A stretch of DNA of 64,000 nt from NCBI RefSeq assembly GCF_015706575.1, contig NW_024037075.1, positions 12,213,746-12,277,745 on the forward strand. Reading direction: 5' to 3'. The position numbers and the translations under genes are program-made. The number at the start of each line of letters is the position of its first letter. Position 1 is the stretch's first letter. The DNA is from Patiria miniata. Its lineage: Eukaryota > Echinodermata > Asteroidea > Valvatida > Asterinidae. The notes beneath the pieces were generated by a model. The model did not search any database and was not told the origin of the DNA. It saw only the letters and a program-made list of their open reading frames with translations. This document shows, one piece after another, positions 23,201-35,200 of this stretch.

Positions 23201-26200
23201 AAGCAACTATGGGGTTGTGTCTCAAACATGCGTTTCTAGTTTCGGCTCAGATTTTTGCAATCAGAATGCACAAGAAACCTCATCGCAATCTTGTTCTAAA
23301 AAGTTTAAAAGGTATAGTCCATCATTTGCAGCCATCCGAAAAGTAACTGGCGTAATTATTGTTGAAAAACAAACTTGGTTGAAAGATAGTAAGGGGACTA
23401 AACTCCCTGTGAAATTATTCTTTCTGGCAAGCTGTCATTTTGAAGTTATCAATGAAAGAAGGCATTTCCAACGGTGATTCTTAAGAAGCACCGTAGGAAA
23501 ATTTAAATTAGTAGTTCGTTTTGTTATTCAGCGCAGCGCGCACAAGTATTGGAACGACGCACACGCGCGCGCGGTTGTTATAATTCGTCGGATCAGTGCG
23601 CGACGTCGCGTATAGCTGCAATTCAAAACAATTCAAAACATGATTCAGTAACTTTGGATTTGAAATTGAGATCTTAGAATGCTGTTTTTCTCGGAATGTA
23701 CAGCTGAAGCTTAGCTGAAACTTCATCAGGTTAGTTGCTCAGTATCCTTCATTAGATTTTGAACTCTTTTGTTGCTTCAAACGAACAAAATGCACAAATT
23801 ACAAATGATGGACTGTAGCTTTAAAAGATAAATTTTAAAAAAAAATATTACGCACCCTTCCCATGATCCATCTATCTTTTGTTTCTTAGCGATGTACAAC
23901 AGGCCCCTGTCCAGCGTGGATCTGACCTCGTCCTTGCGATACTCAGGATACAGCTCACTGAATTTCTTCAGGCATTGCATCACGGCCGACGTCAGCTCAA
24001 CGTAGGTGTAGTCAATCATGATATCGCCTGCAGGAATAAACGGAAGTTTTTTATTGCTGTCCTTGAGCAGGATACTTTATCACAATAAAGACTTTTGAAT
24101 TGTGATAATTGGTTTTTAAAAAAAAAATTAACACAGACATAAATTTAAAAAAAAAGTTGGGAGCACTGCATGTTCAAGCTTGTGAGAAAAATTTCAGAAG
24201 TTGACATGGATGGGATTCGAACCCACGACCTCTGGCTCACAAGTGCAGATGTCTTGCCAACAATTGACCAGCGAGTTTAATAAGCAACATTGAACTATTT
24301 CAAAGTCTGAATATTTTTGAGACTCACCAAAAACTTCGGAGGGGTTGAGTTTCTCAAGGATGATTCCTCCTCTCATGGTCTCATAGGTGGCAAATCCGCC
24401 ATCTTTGTTTCGCATATTCAGTATCTAAAAAAATGACAAACAAAACACTAATAATTATCAGAAAAATATAAAACGATGTCTTAAATTCATCCTTGATGTT
24501 TGATCATTCAATAAAAAATTTTTTAAAAATCGGAAAATTTTGTGTTGCTGAGCAAGCCACTTTACCACAATTCTTCAAATCAGTTCGTTCTCAGTGGCTT
24601 ATTATCAAAACCGCATGGAGAACAGGAATGTTTGTGTTCCTGGGCAGGATATTTTACCACAATTTCTTCAGTCTCACCTAGTGCTATGGTGTACTTTATC
24701 AAATTTATAGCTTGGTACTATCTCTAATTCACCCATCCCTTTTATGGAGTTGCAGTGTTCATTTTCAAACCACAGATGTAATTGAAAAGTTTGTGTTCCT
24801 GGGAAGGGCGCTTTACCACAATTAGAGGCCCTGGGATATCTTACCACATCCACGGCTTCGTAGTGCCTATCTTTCTCTATGTGATCCTTGACGGTGGGGC
24901 ACATTGTCTCCAGCATCAAGGCTGCCTTGAGTCCCTCGGCTGTACAGTCGGCCACAATCCAGCCGCAGTCGCGGGTACTGAATGGATAACCCCCCTGGCA
25001 AATGAATGGCAATCTAAAAGTTAGCCAACACGCTCATCTTTAAAGGGAATATACATCATTTGCTTTTGCTGTAATTTTTAGAAATGGATGGAATTGGGGG
25101 GTTGGAAATATATAGCAAATATAGTCGCACTGACTGTTTTGAGGTTTTGGGTTCAAAAATGCTTTAAAAACCAAGAAAAACAATCATTTTCCTGTAGTCT
25201 GGTTCCCTGACTCCATTTAAGAAGAAACAGAGCAGTTTACATACATTGGGGAATTGTAAGGTCAGGGAACCAGTCTAGCTGGCTTGTACCCGTTCATAGG
25301 TGTGTAATCGATTGCAAACAAGTGCGATGGTCAAGTGGGGCCAGTATTTGAAAAAAAAGCCAGTTTTTTCCAACGCTGGTCGGCCAATCAGCGTTGGAAA
25401 TTGATACAAAAATACCACTTTTCTTGAAAATGACAGTATACCAGGTGCCATGATTTTACAGGATGCTTTACACTGTCATTCACTAACAGTCCAGCAAGGT
25501 ATTTCAAAATGATTTGGTAGTTTTATTTTTTGATGTTTGCAAATGTTGTATTTTCCCTTTAATACCTTTGACCTGGAATTAAATTAGTAGTAAAATATTT
25601 TTTAAAATTTTAGAGATGAGGTGTAACTAAAGAAGGTTTTGTGAATTTAACGGCTTACTTTAAGATAAAAACAGAAAACCTATTGAAAGTATTAAAAAAA
25701 CACCCAAGTTGGTAAAAATAGACAGACAACGATGCTACATTAAAGTTAATGTGTGTCACTGTCTTGATGTTAGTCAAGCCTAACATTCACTTAATCCAAT
25801 TATAATTCATAGGCTTCAAATAAAAATCACGCAAATTTTTTTTAATGCATTTCATCATACTAAAACAATTTCTGCAAATGGAAGGATGAAATCTAAAATC
25901 ATCTGTGGAGTGGCCTAGTGGTTTGGAGCGGGTCATTCTGCAGGTTGTGGGTTCGAGTCCAGCCCGGGGTTGTGGTGCATCTGCCCTTGGGCAAGGCACT
26001 TTGTCACTCATTGCTTCTCTCCACCCAGGAGTAGATGGGTACCCGTGAGGGCAGTGTTGGTTACTGTGAGAGGTTGACTACGGCCAAGAGCGCCAAACTG
26101 GCTGCCCAGCCGTGTATGCTCCCCAGGGAGTTGACAAGGTTTCAGGAGTATTTGCCCGTTGAAAAGGGGTAATAATAATTGTAAAGCGCTTTGATATCCT

Positions 26201-29200
26201 GTTTAAAAGAGCTATATAGATGCCTTTTATTATTACAATTATCTGACCTTGTTCATTTGTCGGTAGTACTTTTGATAGTTGGGCGGATTGTCCGGTATTT
26301 GAGTGAGTTTCAGGAAGTCGTGGGTTCGCTGTAAGCATTCATGTAGCTCCTTGTTGGTTGATGCTCCTGCTTCTAAGAAAGCCTGGGCAGCGAAGGCCGT
26401 GTCCCAGAGCTGTGAACCATTGGTTCCCTAATGGAAAATCAAATTGAAAAGAGTTATTAGAAGTTAGCGGTATTAATACTATCATGTCAAATGAGCAATC
26501 AGATTTTTGTACAGAGTGTCTCATTTAGAACACTTAATTCAAAATTGCACTGTGAGCATTGTTAAATTAAGAGCCTGTAAAATATTGTCAATGCACAAGC
26601 ATGATTGGAAAAGGACAAAGCAGCATCATCAAGAAAAATTCCAAGATTAACGGGAAGGTCCAAGTTGTGTCTTTGTTAAAGGAAGCTCAGGCTTAAATAG
26701 AGTTTTATGCTCACATTATAGGATTGTCATAATTTGGGGGAAAGAGCACTTTTCACGATTTAAATTAAAATTATTACCTGCATTTTCATGCCATCTAGAC
26801 CAATCCTGCAAGAAAACAAAAATAATCAACATAAGGGATTTTCCATGGTATAATGCATTTCTAACAAAATCTGAAAACTACATTGTAATATTACAGATTT
26901 TTAAAACTAAAGCTAGCCAGAATAATTCTGTAATTCACAGATAGTCAAAATACAGATAGACAGACCAACAGACAGACAAACTGTACCATAGGTAATCCGG
27001 GATGCGTTCCACATGCTGCTTGAAGACCTCTGAGTCTGCTCCTTCAGTAATCCATCTGACCAACATGTTGATGACTTTGGATATCTGCAGACAAAATCAA
27101 CAAACCAACCAAAACCATTAGAAAACGAAGAATAAAAACCTCCCATATTACACAAATTTTGAAACGTGTGGATTTTTGACATGATGGTACATGTAAATTT
27201 AGAAATCTCTGTAGAAACTCAAGAAATCAACAGAGAAATCAAATCATCAAACATATAAGTCCAAAACTCTTTCAATGAGAAAACAACCAAACAAATTGTG
27301 ACGAACTACCTTGCCCATGGACACAATATCCATTTTACAGTTCAACCTTCATAGGTCCAATACTGACGCATCATTTGGCGAAGCGATCGTCAACCTGTAC
27401 TTGATCACGGCACTCATGTAGAGTTTGTCATGCCAGTAGGCACTTTAATCCTTAGTGGGGAAAGGCAAATTGTGGCAAACTATGTTGCCCAAGGACACAA
27501 GGCCACTTACAGGTCCAATGCTTATGCACTTGGTGAAGCGATCGTCAGCTCGGATGTGATCCAGGCATTCGTCAAGAGCCCTCTGACGGAAAGCAGTGGA
27601 ATGATAGGGCTCATAGACATCCAGGAAACCAAACGCCAGATTGTAGAGCCAGCTGTGAGGGGTGTACAGATCCACCTTGGCTATGTTATCCCTCTGTGCT
27701 GGCCAGTCGATGGTATGGTAGTCTTGAGTATAGAGCTCCTGGATGCAAATAATAAAAAGGAGTGACAATAATCTTTCGATCGAGTACTTTGTTGAGAGAT
27801 ATCATGTAATTGGAAAATCAGCCCTTTAACCAAAACAGGAATTGGATATCGAGAAAACAGTCACTACATAAATGGATGAATAACAGTAGTTGGTGGTTCG
27901 AGTCCTACCAAAGGAATAATTCATTTTGAAGGTAGAGCTAGAAAGTATACTACGATGAGTGGTTCGAACCCCATCCAAGCTTGTGAGGGTCTACCCTTGC
28001 TGTGTGTGGTCCTCTGATGAGAATCTCTTCTTAAAACGTACAGCTAGGAGGTGTGCTCCTATGATGGGTGGTTCAAAGCCCACTCAAGCTAGTTGTGTCT
28101 TTTTTCCCCCCGTAATAGGTCTCTCTCAAATGACATCAAATCCTACAGACCAGCCACGTGCATCGGCATTTTCAGCTTGCATAATGCTCATCGGCTGCGT
28201 CATATTTCAAACACATTTCGAGCAACAAGTGCAATGCGTGCTTGATTGCATGAAATACGCAGTTGCAGTTCTCCTACAGAGATGGCTGTCTTTATGAGAG
28301 ACCTATTCCCTGATCAGATCATATTTTTCTGCTTGATACTTGATGCCATAGCAGAAGCTTATTGGAAGGTAGAGCTTAAGAGTAGGATCCTATGATAGAT
28401 GGTTCAATTCCCATCCAAGCTGGCAGCAATTAGTTTGGCTGAGATTTTGGAACTCCCGAATCAGATCATCTTCTGCTTGATATTAAATTGTTGCAGTAAG
28501 TAATTGGAAGGTAGAGCTACATATTATTATCCTAAAATGGGTGGTTCGAATCCCAACCAAACTGGCAGCAGTTTTTTTTTGCTCACCTTTCTCAGTTCTC
28601 TGATCAGGTCATCTTCTTCTGCTTGATACTTGATGCCATAGCAGTAAGTAATTGCAAGGTAGAGCTACAGATTATGATCCTATGGTGGGTGGTTCGAATC
28701 CCAACCAAGCCGGCAGCAGTTATTTTTGCTTACCTTCCTCAGTTCCCTGATCAGATCATCCTCTTCTGCTTGATACTTGATGCCATAGCAGTAACTCATG
28801 GGTAGATAGACTTGTCTGCAGTGGCACCAGATAGTGGACGGATGGGCGGGGATCCAGGTCGGAAACAGCCTGAATTGAAAAAAAATTGGACAAAAAACTT
28901 ATTTTGTACTTATTTACTTCTTGTTATTTTTAGTTTGTCTGGACTGTTTGAAGATTGAATAAATGATGATTGATCAACTTATTGATTGAATTGATTGATT
29001 AACATATAATAATAATATTAACGGCTACTTATATAGTGCTTTTAACTAAAGATCAAAGCGCTTTTCATTATTGTTACCCCTGATCATTGGGCCAATGAAA
29101 CATTCCAAATACCATCTCAGCTCCCTCAGGAGTGTACAGCTCGATGCAGCCATTTCGGGACAAGGCAGCTTAAATCAATATTAACAATAACCATCTCTAC

Positions 29201-32200
29201 CCTCACAGGTACCCATTTACTCCTGGGTGGGGCAAAGCAATGGGTGAAAAATTAAAGTGCCTTGCCCAAGGGCACACGCACCATAACCCCAGGCTGGACT
29301 TGAACCCACAACCTGCAGAATTACCCGCAGGTCATGAGTTCAATGCTCCAGACCAGGAGGCCATAGCACTCCACAACATATCTATTGATTAATAAAAAAG
29401 GATCCAAATAATATATGTGACCTGTTCTGTCAAAATCAGACTTTTCTGGGCATAAGGTCGAAAATGAGATTTTTGGATATTGTTAAAATATGTACGTTTT
29501 CCTTTTAATTGGTGGTTTAATTTTTGAAACCTGTAATTCCTGGGCAAAGTTATGCTATTTTGAAGTTCATTGTGTCGAAAAGTGGAAGACGTAGAAAATG
29601 GCCACGAACGTCACAAAACAGACATTTCTTTAACTAATATACCTCAACAAATCATCAAAAATACTATACTTAGAGTTCAAATTAGGGTTTCAAACTTTTA
29701 TAGTATATTTTAGACATGTTCAGGATTACAAATATGCAAGTATTAGAAAAAAAAAAAAAAAATCACCCCCACCGCATTTTTTGGCCCTATCTTAATTTCA
29801 ACCTCTGCCCAGAAGCGTCTGCTTTTGACAGAACAGGTCACATATGGTACAAATGTACAAAACACAAACAAGACTACGCTTGCCTAGATAAGAGCTGGAT
29901 CCGGGAGATTCAGTTTCAGAATTTATTTGTACTCAGTATTCGGGGAGTGACCCAACCAGACAGTCAGTCAGAGGAAAGTAGGCTAGCACTATGGATCCAT
30001 AAAATAAGCAAAAAATTGGAATTGGGTGACTTACCAAAGTTCAGGGAAAAGCGTATGCATACCATCCCAGCAGTAGACATTGAGGACCGACAGCCAGAAC
30101 TTGCCCCAGGACGGAATGGCCGCGGCTCCTCCTGAATACAATATTAGAAGAAGCTGTGTTTGAAAATAAAGCTGCACTAGCCGTTCCAGAAAAATGAATT
30201 TACTCTTGGGCAATTTCTGCGTTATGAAAGGAAGTGTAATGTCCATGACGGAGCCAATTAACCATGATATCTAATTAATGATTCAGAGAAATGATCCAAA
30301 ACTCCTAGTCTGTAATCTCCTTGACCATTAGTAGATGATGGATGTGTAGGATTTGAAAAATACATTTTCGGACTTATTCACTGAGCTCTTAAAAATCAAC
30401 CAGTTATCAGTGCATGCAATGAGCATAGTGTTTGAAGTCTTCACGTTGTCCACTGATGTTACGAAACTTTTTCATTATCCATTAAAATTAAAGTGACGAC
30501 TGCACTCAAACAAAACAGACACCTTCTATATATTTGGGGTCCACTTTTTTCCTGTCCCTGTTACGGCTGACTATGGTTTTATAATTCTCCTACAGTCATT
30601 TACTAAGTACTGGACCAAGTCTGTCAAAATCCATCAATCACACTGCTTTGCTGAAGGCCTCCAGGCCCAAGTCCATCATACTCCATCAACATTTAGTCAA
30701 ACCAGGCCTGCAGGACCAAGTCCCCCAAAAACCACCGAAATGGACGGATGGATTTTGACGGAGTTGGGGAGGTTAGGGTTAATGCAGTTGTCCTCCAAGA
30801 GTGATTATGAATAGCAAACTACCCACCCAACAAATACAGAATCATTTGAAGTCATTCTCAATGATACTTGCATAGCAAATTACAAAGTGCCAAGTTAACA
30901 GGAACAGGAAAAACACCACACTTTAGACCCTAAATTTATAGAATAACCCATAGTCAATTTCTCTCTTATTTTAATTTTAATTCAACCATGTTTTATTTCC
31001 TGATTTTAATTTTTTTAAATTTTTTTTCACAGACATATTTTCAGGGATGAGCATCAAACATCATTCTAGTCTTTTCACGCCATATTTAAAAAAACACCAA
31101 CCCTCACAATGTTTTTTTTGGTTCTAATTTTTGAAAGTCTCTTATGCATGAATTTTTACGACTTTGCACAGATATGCTCAAAAGCAAAACTTTGCTGGTA
31201 CCTAGCGAATGAAGCAACTTCCTGCATTTGATGAGGTCCGGGTCGTCGGCGGCAACACCCAGCAGTCTCATCGCGACGTAGTTAGTGGCGCAACCAAAGA
31301 CTGTGGGCGGGCCTTCGATATGTCTGAAAGAACAAAGTAGTTTCCTAATTATTTATACTGCTCTGCCGTAGTGAAATTCATTGGCAACATGTACAATTTC
31401 AATGAGAAGTAGATGAAAAATAAATAAAACAAAAACATACAAAGACAAGAGACAACCTTTTCAAACAGCGACCATCGCATAAATCAATCAAATAAGAAAA
31501 GAAAGTACCGGTACTAGTAAAGACAAATTAATTTTTCTTAAAATATCAACATTAACTCTCCTATGCAAACATACGTTCTGTGCCAAGTTGTCCTTTCAGT
31601 CAAAATCAATCAAGTTGCTGTTTTCAACAGTTAAGAGCTCCCAGCCTACATAAAGCAGTTTCCTGCTTTTGTCTGTTGACTGAATTTGACTAGTCAGAGT
31701 GCTTGCTTGAAATATGATCTGACTGCTGTTGACTAGCCTGTGTAAAACACATGGCAACAAGGGGAAGTGGATGGAATTTTTGACCGTCTGTGACTGTTTT
31801 TGACTATTGTTCAAACAGTACAAAAGTTAAATAAATAGCAATGTACAAGCAATGGTAAATGTTAATGGGTGTGGTGCTTCAAGGGTTTAAATTTATTGGA
31901 CTTCCTCCGCATAAATTTAAACAAAACTTGCTGGTACATGGACAAAATATCAAAGCTAATTTAAAATTCATGCCGATGAAACATGCAAGCCCATACGCAC
32001 ACACACACACACACACATAAAAGTAGAATATGCTGGTACTACTTATGTATACTATTTCAGTTAACTTTGTAAAACATTGATTTTTTTCATGGTATTAAGG
32101 ATTTAAAGGGAAAATACATCATTTGCTTTTGCTGTAATATTCAGAAATGGATGGAATTGGAGGGTTGGAAATATATAGCAAATATAGTTGCACTGACTTT

Positions 32201-35200
32201 TTTGAGGTTTTGGGTTCAAAAATGCTATAAAAACCAAGAAAACAATCATTTTCCTGTAGTCTGGTTCCCTGACTCCATGTAAGAAGAAACAGAGCAGTTT
32301 GCATACATTGGGGAATTGTAAGGTCAGGGAACCAGTCTAGCTGGCTTGTACCCGTTCATAGGTGTGTAATCGATTGCAAACAAGTGCGATGGTCAATTGG
32401 GGCCAGTATTTGAAAAAAAGCCAGTGTTTTCCAACGCTGGTCGGCCGACCAGCGTTGGAAATTGATACAAAAATACCACTTTTCTTGAAAATGACAGTAT
32501 ACCAGGTGCCATGATTTTACAGGATGCTTTACACTGTCATTCACTAACAGTCCAGCAAGGTATTTCAAAATGATTTGGTAATTTTATTTTTTGATGTTTG
32601 CAAATGTTGTATTTTCCCTTTAACATGATGGAAGGATAGATTTGGAACTCACAGCCCCCATCCGCCATCTTGACACTGAACAGAGCGCAGATATCGCACC
32701 ATTTCCTTCTTGACGGCATCCTGCAATTCTGTCTTGGTGATGTAGCACACAATAAGCAGTCCTGCAAACAAGACGAGAAAATCGCTACTTTTACAAAGGT
32801 GCAAGAAAACTGTAGCACAAATGTTGAAGAATAACAAAATATATTCTGGTGTGGCTAAAAGTATTAGGTTCGCTTAAGGATGATTTGTTTGTATTTGCAA
32901 AAAGTAAGCCGGAATTCAAAGAAAATTCACGCCACCATAAAAAGGTGAATTTTGTTAAAATTGGAATTCAGAAACAGTTACTCAACTTAAGCGCACTTGA
33001 AACCCTTAGAATGTCTTGGATGCGAAATACACTCCAAGTTTGCATAGTTTTTCTACTGCAGTAATCTCAATTTTTCCGCTGACCATCAAGCAGAAACAAT
33101 GTTCAGTTAGAGGTCAAAGACTTGTACGAGGTCAAAGGTCACAGGTCACCTGGCATGAGGAAGAGAGGTCCCCCATAGTCTCCGCTCCAGTGGCCGTCTT
33201 CCGTCTGGAGCCTTGAGTAGAAGACCATCCCATTGGTGGCTGCCTCTTGGGGCGTGGTGGGTTTGGGGAAGGGCGGGGCTTCTTTGCTCTTAAAGGTGGG
33301 AGGTTGATTGAGGGAAAAAAATATGTGTGTTACTAGTTGTCTTTTTGTGAACGACTTTTGACTGATAACAAGAAGGAATAATTCTAATTCTGAAAAAAAA
33401 AAACCTTTAAAGGGAATGTGTATCATTGGCTTTTGCTGTAATTTTCAGAAATGAACTATTTGAGGGGTTAGTATAATAGATCAAATATTGTACACTGATA
33501 TGTTTGAAATTTTGTGTTCGAAAATGCTGGAAAAACCAAGAAAAACAAAAATGTTCAAGTAGTCTGGTTCCCTGACTCCACTAAAGATAAAATGGATCAA
33601 TTTATAGATGCCAGAAAATTGTAAGGTAAGGGAACCAGTCTAGCTGCTCTGCACCCATTAATGAACATGTAACAAGTAGCAAACACAATTTAGACTGGAA
33701 AAAAGGGTAAATTTGGAGCAGTAGTTGAAAAATAGTTAGGTTTTTCCAACGGTGGTCGACCGACCACCGTTGGAAATGTATACAAAAATACAATTTTCTT
33801 GTAAATGACTTCACACCTGGTGCCATAATTTTACAGGATGCTTTAGACTTGTTTTTCGATGTTTGCAAATGTTGTATATTCCCCTAAAAAAAAGGCATAA
33901 AATGGATGATTTCTGCCTACAATATGTTGGATACAAACATTACATACAAGCTGAAAATTTAAAGGAAAGAAAATTTGTTGTAGTGTGAATTGGCATCACC
34001 TCAAAGCCAACTTGTTTGGATGTTGATTAAATATACACATTATGGGATACAAAAAACCTTTAAAATGTAGTTCTATAATGGTTCACTCTTATCAAGATGG
34101 TCTCTTGATTACATTGTATACTTATCTGTTTGCAGTGTATTCAAAAATAACTCACAACAAAAGCCCAAGCTATTCTTGTGCTACATGTAGATATTATCTA
34201 TTTGTTTACATTTTGATTTGATACTATAAATAATCTGCTCTACCTCCAATAAATTCAAACGTGTTAAATACATGTATAGCAAAAGTAAAAATGTCAAAAC
34301 TTCATCAAGAGAAACATCTCAGAAACAAATGCCTTTTTGCATTGTGGTGATACATATTATTCAAATTAGGTTTTGCCTTTCACTGACGTTTAAACACTGT
34401 ATACTCGGTGTGTTACCTCCCGAGTGAAAGTTGGAAAAAAATCACTCGGGTGGGACTCAAACCCACGACCTCCTGCTTTGTAGTGCAGATGTCTTACCAC
34501 TCGACCACCGAGCTAACGGGATCGGTTGGCTGGTTCGAATCTGATGTACATAGCAGCGGGTACCGCATAAACTATTATAAGATGGAATTTTGCATCGGGG
34601 TGATATAAATCAAATAAGGTTTTGCCCTTCACCGACATTTAAACACTGTATACTCAGTGTGTTACCTCCCGAGTGAAAGTTGGGAAAAATCACTCGGGTG
34701 GGACTGGAACCCACGAGTATATTATTACACTTTTGCAATAATTTATACAATAGTGCAAGCACTGTTTACTCTAGTTTGAGAAACTCCAGCTCCAATGCTC
34801 ATCGGGAATTCGACATGTAGAGGTGGAGGTCAATGTACAGTGTAGCCAGTGGTCTAAAAATGGTGGAGGCTGTGAAATTTGGCCTCAACACAGCCGCCGA
34901 AATCATCACTTTTCCATATTTTAGTCGGTTTTGTTCTGTTTCAAGTCTATCCTTTGCTTCGTGAATCATTCACGAAGCAAAGGATCAACTTGAAACAGAA
35001 CAAACTAAAATATGACAAAAAAACTGATATTTCGGCGGCTGTATTGAGGCCAAATTTCAGACCTCCGCCATTTTTAGACCGCTGGCTACAACGTACTTTG
35101 ACCTCCAGCTCTACATGTCGAATTCCGAATGACCATTGGAGCTGGAGTTTCTCAAGAAGTGTTTACTTAGTGAATTCCAACAGCTTGTGAAAAAACAAAA

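Noticed and set aside
28587-28650. Alternative LSS exon
   Set aside because: Keeps frame and a donor but has no acceptor in front; it is a partial exon duplication.
29716-30135. 139-codon plus-strand frame
   Set aside because: Antisense of LSS exon 30035-30131, which has clear homology and splice sites.
16640-34510. Possible tRNA genes (16650, 16790, 24200, 34440)
   Set aside because: Box A/B sequences are present but acceptor and anticodon stems do not pair well; better explained as SINE heads or pseudogenes.
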